Below are positions 1 to 5,319 of a stretch of 5,319 nucleotides of DNA, one piece after another (positions within the stretch are counted from its first letter, which is position 1; each line of letters begins with the position of its first letter). Source of the stretch: Bacteroidales bacterium (GTDB lineage Bacteria; Bacteroidota; Bacteroidia; Bacteroidales; JAADGE01). Where the stretch lies: positions 1-5,319 of the forward strand of contig JANTGL010000206.1 of assembly GCA_024762915.1 (NCBI GenBank), read 5' to 3'. The position numbers and the translations under genes were made by a program. The notes under the pieces are model-generated. The model did no database searches, had not been told where the DNA came from, and saw nothing but the letters and a program-made list of their open reading frames with translations.

Positions 1-420
1 AATACGGTTCTGGGTGAAACATCAAATACGATGACTATAGCTTCCGATTTAAATCACAAATACATTGCTTTTGAAGTAACACCTGTTGCACTTACGGGCG
101 GAAGTGACTATTTTGTAGGACAAGCAACAATTAGTGATTGGTACGGACCGATTACATACACAGGAATAGAAAATGCTTGGAATAATCAAATTATTTTGTA
201 TCCGAACCCTGTAACATCACATCTTTTTATTAAAAACACTGATAAAGTGAACAAAATAGTTGTTACAAATATTACGGGTCAAAACGTTCTGATTATTTCT
301 AATAATTATTCGCCTCAAGCTTCTTTAAATGTTAATAATTTAGAATCGGGAATATACATCATTACATTTTATAACAAAGACGGATTATCCTCAAAAACTA
401 AATTTTTAAAATTAAATTAA
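1..420 (+). CDS. C-terminal part of a secreted protein with a T9SS type A sorting domain (5' end outside window)
   Basis: The reading frame is open from the first base to the TAA at 418-420, giving 139 visible residues. The ATG at 31 is almost certainly internal, because the frame continues upstream of it without a stop. Visible residues about 64-139 look like the Por/type IX secretion type A C-terminal sorting domain: a YPNPV motif at 67-71, a TNITGQNV strand at 89-96, an LESGIYIITF segment at 114-123 and a basic KTKFLKLN end. In this family the domain directs a protein across the outer membrane through T9SS and is usually cleaved, leaving the cargo on the surface or released. Residues about 1-50, with YIAFEVTPVALTGG at 21-34, resemble the end of an Ig-like or adhesin-type beta-sandwich repeat; this is from memory and weaker. 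The functional part lies upstream, so it could be a hydrolase, protease or adhesin. A terminator follows 20 bases after the stop. Confidence 0.9.
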   Translation, partial: NTVLGETSNTMTIASDLNHKYIAFEVTPVALTGGSDYFVGQATISDWYGPITYTGIENAWNNQIILYPNPVTSHLFIKNTDKVNKIVVTNITGQNVLIISNNYSPQASLNVNNLESGIYIITFYNKDGLSSKTKFLKLN

Positions 421-440
421 TAAATAGTAATGAATAATTT

Positions 441-486
441 GTATTCGCTCAAAATCCGGAAATGTTTTTTGAGCGGATACTTTTTT
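441..486 (+). terminator. Rho-independent terminator after the T9SS cargo gene
   Basis: The left arm at 441-454 (GTATTCGCTCAAAA) pairs with the right arm at 467-480 (TTTTGAGCGGATAC) over 14 base pairs, with one G-U wobble. The 12-base loop at 455-466 contains the small palindrome TCCGGA. Six T residues at 481-486 follow directly. This is the classical intrinsic terminator layout, oriented to stop + strand transcription coming from the gene ending at 420. There is no matching T-run for the opposite strand, so it appears unidirectional. It implies that susC starts a separate transcription unit. Confidence 0.85.
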
Positions 487-553
487 AATAAGATTAGGTA
501 AAGCTTGTGTTTAAAAATTTTTATTAATTACTGTATAACTATAACTCAACCGT
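487..553 (+). promoter_or_regulatory. AT-rich leader before susC; probable promoter region without a clear consensus
   Basis: This 67-base stretch lies between the upstream terminator and the susC start, so by position it should carry the promoter of the susC-susD pair. It holds a perfect 12-base AT palindrome, TAAAAATTTTTA, at 512-523. I looked for the Bacteroidetes promoter pattern (TAnnTTTG with a TTG about 20 bases upstream). There is a TTG at 505-507, but only poor -7 matches near 525-536. No Shine-Dalgarno sequence precedes the ATG, as is usual in this phylum. The assignment is by position, not by motif. Confidence 0.3.
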
Positions 554-3500
554 ATGAAAAAGAAATTATTCGTCATCGTTTTTTTAATTACATTATTTTC
601 CGGTTTATATGCTCAGCAAAGAACAATATCCGGAAAAGTAACAGATGCAGATACCGGTACCGAATTACCGGGTGTCAGTGTTGTTCATGAAGGGACTTCT
701 CAAGGCACAATGACTGATGCCGCCGGAAAATATTCTTTAACGATAACAGGAAATCAAGAAATAAAATTAACATTTTCTTATTTCGGATATGCTTCTCAAA
801 CAATTAATGTAACAGATAAATCTGTAATTAATGTATCCATGGTCCCGGAAACATCCCAAATAGATGAAGTCGTAGTGACCGCATTGGGAATAAAAAGGGA
901 AAAAAAAGCATTGGGTTATTCGGCTTCGGAAATTGGTGGAGATGACTTAACAGAAGCCCGAGAAACAAATATATTAAACTCAATATCCGGAAAAGTGGCC
1001 GGAGTTCAAATTTCAAAAACTGCCGGAGGTGCAGGAGGTTCTTCTCGTGTCGTTATCAGAGGAAATTCCTCCATCAGCGGAAATAACCAAGCTTTAATTG
1101 TTGTTGACGGAATTCCGATTGACAATTCTAATATCGGTTCGGCAAGTTGGCTCGGCGGTGTTGATTACGGTGACGGTATTTCAGATATCAATCCTGACGA
1201 TATTGAAAATATTACCATATTAAAAGGTCCGAATGCATCTGCTTTATACGGTTCAAGAGCTGCTAACGGAGTCATTATGATTACGACTAAAAAAGGAAGA
1301 TCTCGTAAAGGAATCGGAGTTTCTGTTAATATGGCAACAACCGTAGATATGGCAGATATACAAGGTAATTTTCAAAACGAATACGGCTTGGGCGGTAACG
1401 GGTATATCCCCAGAATTGCACTGGATTCATTACAGCAATTACAATACCCCGGATGGGACACAATTGAATATACATCTAATGCATATCAAAGCTGGGGTCC
1501 TAAGATGGACGGACGAATGATTTTACATTGGAACGGTGAAATAAGACCCTATGAACCGCATCCGGACAATGTCAAAGATTTTTTTGAAACCGGTATTACA
1601 ACTACTAATTCGATAGCCGTTGACGGAGGCAATGAAAAAACAACCCTGAGAATGTCTTATACAAATCTTTATAATAAAGGAATTAAACCGAACAGTTTTT
1701 ATAAAAAAAACAGTGTTACATTCAGAGCTTATACCGAATTAAATAAAAGAATAAACATCGACAGTAAAGTAACATATAACAGGAATGAGGCATTTAATCG
1801 CCCCGGACAAGGCGATTCCAGAAGCGGGTCAAGAACCTTTATTTGGATGCCCCGAAATATCGATATTCATAAATTAAAAGAATTCTATAAAGACGAAAAC
1901 GGCTACGAACAAAACTATTATCAATCTGACAGTTGGCACACAAACCCCTATTGGGAACTTTACGAAAACACTAATAATGACAACAGAGACAGAATTCTCG
2001 GTACCGTAAAGTCTAATATTAAAATAACGGAATGGTTAAGTTTAATGCTTAGAACGGGATTGGATTTTCACAATGATAAGAGATACAAAAGAACTGCATC
2101 TTATTCAATGCAAGCACCTGACGGACAATATACGGAAACCCGTATCGGATACAAATCTATGAACAGCGATTTTTTATTTATGGCAAAAAAACAATACGGA
2201 GACCTTGATGTATCATTAAACTTCGGAGGCAACAGAATGTCAAGCAGTTTTGATATGATCAGTTCAACAATTAAAGGGTTTGCTGTTCCTAATTTCTTTT
2301 CATTAAATAATTATACGAACAAACTTGATAATTCAACGGGTACAACCGTAATTAACAAACAAATTAATTCCTTGTATGCTTTTGCTCAAATCGCCTATAA
2401 ATCATTTCTTTATGTTGATATAAACACACGAAATGATTGGGCTTCGACCCTGCCTTACGGAAACGATTCATATTTTTATCCGAATGTAAATACCAGTTTT
2501 ATTTTTTCCGATGCATTTAATCTTAATTCTAATATCCTTTCTTTCGGTAAAATACGTTTCGGATGGGCACAAGTCGGTAACGATGCCGACCCGTATATGC
2601 TGGAAGCGACCTATCTTTCCGGAAGTTTCGGTGAAATTCCCGTAAATTACTTAAAAAATATCTTACCTCTTTCGGATTTAAAACGAGAACTGACACAATC
2701 ATGGGAAGCCGGAGCAGATATCAGATTTTTCGGTAATAGAATCGGAATTGATATGGGAGTATATAAAAACAATTCATACAATCAAATCCTCAGGACAGAA
2801 GTTTCTAAAGCAACAGGTTATGATATAGCGGTTATTAATGCCGGGGAAATTGAAAACAAAGGAATTGAAATATTACTGACACTCCAACCGTTCAAAAAGA
2901 AAGATTATGAATGGAATATAAATATAAATTTTGCTAAAAATGTATCTAAAGTAATCAGCCTTGCTGAGGATATAAATACATATCCTATTACAAGTACCAG
3001 TCAAATCATTATTGAAGCCAGACCGGGTGAACCGTACGGAAATATTGTCGGAACATATATTTTAACCGATCCTGAATCCGGTAAACATTTAATTGACCCG
3101 TCAACCGGTTTATATATGTCAAGCGGTATTGAAACCAAAGTTCTGGGCAATATTAACCCTGATTTTATAGGAGGTATCGTAAACTCGTTCAGATATAAAA
3201 TGTTTTACGGAAGTTTTACGATTGGGATACAAATAGGAGGTGATATTTATTCAAAAACCAACCGATACGGAAACGATAACGGACAATTTGTTAACACGCT
3301 TGAAGGCAGAGAATCTTGGTATGCCGCTACTGAAGAAGAAAAATTAAACGGAATGAAAGCAGACGGAACACCTGTCGGATATGTAGCAGAAGGCGTTTAT
3401 CCGGACGGAACCGTTAACAACAGAGGAATTGATCCGCAAGTTTATTGGCATCAAGGAAAATGGAACGGTATAACCGAATTAAGTATCTACGATGCAAGTT

Positions 3501-3739
3501 ATGTTAAATTAAGAGAAGCCATTATAGGTATAAATATTCCGAAATCTTTTACAAATAAGTTAAAAATTAACCGTGCAAGTTTCTCCCTTACGGGAAGAAA
3601 TTTATGGCTGATATACAGCGGTGTACCTAACATTGATCCCGAATCGTCGTTTACAAACCAAAATAAAGGTTTAGGACAGGAATACGCTGCAATGCCGACT
3701 GCAAGAAATATCGGTTTCTCTTTAAAATTTAATTTTTAA
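554..3739 (+). CDS. SusC/RagA-family TonB-linked outer-membrane transporter
   Basis: This 1061-residue protein has the usual SusC length. It begins with a signal peptide (MKKK, a hydrophobic core at 5-19, probable cleavage after LYA at 20). A CarboxypepD_reg-like beta-sandwich follows at about 22-100 (ISGKVTDADTG at 25-35, then LPGVSV). A TonB-box-like DEVVVTALGI lies at 104-113. The plug contains SGKVAGVQ at 145-152, VVIRG at 166-170, VVDGIPID at 183-190 and the SusC/RagA signature INPDDIENITILKGPNASAL at 212-231, ending in YGSRAANGV. The rest is a TonB-dependent receptor barrel with late motifs DASYVKLRE (980-988), GRNLW (1014-1018) and PNIDPE (1025-1030). It ends in an amphipathic strand with terminal Phe, the outer-membrane insertion signal. 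It should import an oligomer bound by the adjacent SusD protein, powered by TonB-ExbBD. It has no N-terminal STN domain, so direct sigma/anti-sigma signalling is unlikely. The ATG at 554 is chosen because it gives an intact signal peptide. The substrate is unknown; susC is a family name here, not proof of starch use. Confidence 0.96.
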   Translation: MKKKLFVIVFLITLFSGLYAQQRTISGKVTDADTGTELPGVSVVHEGTSQGTMTDAAGKYSLTITGNQEIKLTFSYFGYASQTINVTDKSVINVSMVPETSQIDEVVVTALGIKREKKALGYSASEIGGDDLTEARETNILNSISGKVAGVQISKTAGGAGGSSRVVIRGNSSISGNNQALIVVDGIPIDNSNIGSASWLGGVDYGDGISDINPDDIENITILKGPNASALYGSRAANGVIMITTKKGRSRKGIGVSVNMATTVDMADIQGNFQNEYGLGGNGYIPRIALDSLQQLQYPGWDTIEYTSNAYQSWGPKMDGRMILHWNGEIRPYEPHPDNVKDFFETGITTTNSIAVDGGNEKTTLRMSYTNLYNKGIKPNSFYKKNSVTFRAYTELNKRINIDSKVTYNRNEAFNRPGQGDSRSGSRTFIWMPRNIDIHKLKEFYKDENGYEQNYYQSDSWHTNPYWELYENTNNDNRDRILGTVKSNIKITEWLSLMLRTGLDFHNDKRYKRTASYSMQAPDGQYTETRIGYKSMNSDFLFMAKKQYGDLDVSLNFGGNRMSSSFDMISSTIKGFAVPNFFSLNNYTNKLDNSTGTTVINKQINSLYAFAQIAYKSFLYVDINTRNDWASTLPYGNDSYFYPNVNTSFIFSDAFNLNSNILSFGKIRFGWAQVGNDADPYMLEATYLSGSFGEIPVNYLKNILPLSDLKRELTQSWEAGADIRFFGNRIGIDMGVYKNNSYNQILRTEVSKATGYDIAVINAGEIENKGIEILLTLQPFKKKDYEWNININFAKNVSKVISLAEDINTYPITSTSQIIIEARPGEPYGNIVGTYILTDPESGKHLIDPSTGLYMSSGIETKVLGNINPDFIGGIVNSFRYKMFYGSFTIGIQIGGDIYSKTNRYGNDNGQFVNTLEGRESWYAATEEEKLNGMKADGTPVGYVAEGVYPDGTVNNRGIDPQVYWHQGKWNGITELSIYDASYVKLREAIIGINIPKSFTNKLKINRASFSLTGRNLWLIYSGVPNIDPESSFTNQNKGLGQEYAAMPTARNIGFSLKFNF

Positions 3740-3757
3740 TCTAAAATCTTATCTGTT

Positions 3758-5269
3758 ATGAAAATTAATAAAAATATAATATTCATTCTTGCATTTGGAA
3801 TTTTTCTGTTTTCATCAAGTTCTTGCAGAAAAAATTTTGAAGAAATAAATACAAATCCGAACTATCCGACAGAAACAAATCCCGAATATATTTTTACATA
3901 TATTTTAAAAGAAGGCGGCGGCGAATACGATATGTTTAACGTAAATAAAAGTTTCCTTATTCAATGGATAATGTATGCTTCAAAATTTTACGGAAACAGT
4001 ACAATGCCGCCCTATTTATATTTAACTCAAACAAAAATTAAAGATTTATGGGAGGCATTTTATACAAAAACATTATTGAATACAAACGAATTAATGCTTT
4101 TAACAAAAGATGATCCGGAAGCAATTAACAAATATTCATTAGCAAGAATCTGGAAAGTTTATACATTCCATAAAATTACGGATTTATGGGGAAGCGTTCC
4201 CTATTCGGAAGCTCTCAATGCCATCGGAGATGTCAAAATTCTTAAACCGGTTTATGACAGTCAAGAAGATATATACACAGATATGTTAAAAGGACTGAAC
4301 GAAGCTGTTGCTGATATTGACTATGACAAACCGACTTTTACCGAAGATGCCGACATTCTTTTTCACGGTGATTTAGATAAATGGATAAAATTTGCAAATT
4401 CGCTCCGTTTACGATTGGCTGTAAGAAGCAGTAATCAAAGCGTCGTTACCGAATTAATGAATGAAGACAATTTTATCTCAAGCAACGACGAATCAGCGAA
4501 TTTTTATTATCCCTCATCAATTGACGACAGAAATCCTTGGTTTGATTATTATGAAAAATATCACGATGCCATCGGACAAGTCAGCGAACTTATGGTCACA
4601 AAATTAAGAGATTTAAATGACCCGAGATTAAATGTTTATGCACAACCGACAGATATTTATCCCGATTCAATTATCGGTATGCCAAATCTGTTAAATACGG
4701 AAGAAGTGGTTGCTTTCGGATATAACTATTTGAATACATCATTTCCGGGATTAAGTTTTGTTGCAGATATAAATGCTCCAAATCAACTGTTAAGTTATTC
4801 GGAAGTTTGTTTTTTAAAAGCGGAAGCAGCTCTAAGAAATTGGGGGGCAACACCTGCTCAAGCGGAGCAATTTTATAACGACGGAATTACTGCAAGTATG
4901 CAGTTTAATAATATCGGAGATACGGATATTACTTCTTACCTTGCCGGGAATGCTGCTTTTGACGGAACTTTGGAACAACTGATAACTCAAAAATGGATTG
5001 CTTTATACCTTAACGGATTTGAATCTTTTGCAGAATACAGACGAACAGGATATCCGACATTACAAAAATGGGATATGGTACTGGACGGTATTATTATCAT
5101 TGATACAACCTTGGTAGATGTTGATCCGGCTACCGTTCCGAGTAGAATTCCGTATCCGGATAATGAACCCGCATTTAACAGCGAAAATTATAATGCGGCA
5201 GTTGCAGCCCAAGGTCCCGATGATTTATATACAAAAGTTTGGTGGGCTACATTAAATCATAATTTTTAA
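3758..5269 (+). CDS. SusD/RagB-family nutrient-binding outer-membrane lipoprotein (SusD-like_2 type)
   Basis: This 503-residue protein is of normal family length and starts 18 bases after the susC stop, so it is co-transcribed and probably forms the SusC2D2-type complex. Its lipoprotein signal (MKINK, hydrophobic 7-18) ends in SSSSC with the lipidated Cys at 23. Next comes the family opening FEEINTNPNYPTE at 27-39. Other hallmarks are TDLWGSVPYSEAL (141-153), a TPR-like helix QEDIYTDMLKGLNEAV (169-184), GDLDKWIKFANSLRLRLAVR (204-223), YSEVCFLKAEAALRNW (347-362), QKWIALYLNGFESFAEYRR (411-429) followed by TGYP, RIPYP (463-467) with a downstream N-rich segment, and a C-terminal KVWW (493-496). 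These match the SusD-like_2 (PF12771) branch as I remember it. It should cap the SusC barrel at the cell surface and bind the oligomeric substrate. No Shine-Dalgarno is visible in the gap. The frame is intact. Substrate class (glycan or peptide) cannot be read from the sequence. Confidence 0.95.
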   Translation: MKINKNIIFILAFGIFLFSSSSCRKNFEEINTNPNYPTETNPEYIFTYILKEGGGEYDMFNVNKSFLIQWIMYASKFYGNSTMPPYLYLTQTKIKDLWEAFYTKTLLNTNELMLLTKDDPEAINKYSLARIWKVYTFHKITDLWGSVPYSEALNAIGDVKILKPVYDSQEDIYTDMLKGLNEAVADIDYDKPTFTEDADILFHGDLDKWIKFANSLRLRLAVRSSNQSVVTELMNEDNFISSNDESANFYYPSSIDDRNPWFDYYEKYHDAIGQVSELMVTKLRDLNDPRLNVYAQPTDIYPDSIIGMPNLLNTEEVVAFGYNYLNTSFPGLSFVADINAPNQLLSYSEVCFLKAEAALRNWGATPAQAEQFYNDGITASMQFNNIGDTDITSYLAGNAAFDGTLEQLITQKWIALYLNGFESFAEYRRTGYPTLQKWDMVLDGIIIIDTTLVDVDPATVPSRIPYPDNEPAFNSENYNAAVAAQGPDDLYTKVWWATLNHNF

Positions 5270-5288
5270 AAACCTTTTAATTCAAATT

Positions 5289-5319
5289 CGGCTGTTTGGA
5301 AATTGATTACAAACAGCCG
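5289..5319 (+). terminator. Probable terminator hairpin of the susC-susD unit, cut by the window edge
   Basis: CGGCTGTTTG at 5289-5298 is perfectly complementary to CAAACAGCCG at 5310-5319, giving a 10-base-pair, GC-rich-based stem with an 11-base loop. It lies 20 bases after the susD stop, the same distance as the terminator after the first gene. A T-run would be expected just beyond 5319, but the window ends there, so the terminator call is an inference from the hairpin and its position. Confidence 0.7.

Noticed and set aside
31..33. ATG at 31 as the start of a small independent gene
   Set aside because: The frame is open to the window edge, the encoded residues before and after form one Ig-like stretch, and a T9SS sorting domain needs a signal peptide at the N-terminus, which is not present here.
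434..441. TAATTTG near 435-441 as a Bacteroidetes -7 promoter element
   Set aside because: The spacing within the motif is one base short, there is no TTG at the right distance upstream, and a transcript starting there would run straight into the terminator hairpin.
505..690. 61-codon + strand open frame overlapping the susC start
   Set aside because: It lies in another frame across the susC leader and signal peptide; its product has no recognisable domain and the susC frame is clearly the real one.
828..1016. 62-codon open frame on the minus strand
   Set aside because: It is antisense to the conserved plug region of susC and shows no family features; it is a shadow of that coding sequence.
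3740..3757. Separate promoter or regulatory element between susC and susD
   Set aside because: The gap is only 18 bases, contains no recognisable motif, and fits an ordinary operon junction.
4671..4853. 60-codon open frame on the minus strand
   Set aside because: It is antisense to conserved susD sequence, with Leu/Pro-rich low-information composition typical of a reverse-strand shadow.

Overview
The window comes from a member of the Bacteroidota (Bacteroidetes). Three things point there: a tandem SusC/SusD gene pair, a C-terminal type IX secretion (T9SS) sorting domain on the upstream protein, and AT-rich DNA whose gene starts have no Shine-Dalgarno sequence. I cannot name the genus or species from the sequence.

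Layout, all on the + strand. Positions 1-420 are the 3' end of a gene for a T9SS-exported protein; its start lies outside the window. Positions 441-486 form a strong intrinsic terminator. Positions 487-553 are an AT-rich leader without a clear promoter. Positions 554-3739 encode a full-length SusC/RagA-type TonB-dependent outer-membrane transporter. After an 18-base gap, positions 3758-5269 encode its SusD/RagB-type lipoprotein partner, of the SusD-like_2 type. Positions 5289-5319 hold a perfect hairpin that is probably the terminator of the pair and is cut by the window edge.

How the genes work together: the SusD lipoprotein is expected to sit as a lid on the extracellular face of the SusC barrel, capture an oligomeric nutrient (glycan or peptide) and release it into the barrel for TonB-driven import. 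The upstream secreted protein could be a surface enzyme or adhesin, but a terminator separates it from susC, so co-transcription is not supported. No enzyme, SusE/F-like protein, sigma/anti-sigma pair or hybrid two-component regulator is visible here, so the substrate cannot be assigned.

I found no RNA gene, CRISPR array, mobile element or clearly novel system. The most notable point is that susC-susD looks like a self-contained two-gene transcription unit with a hairpin on each side.
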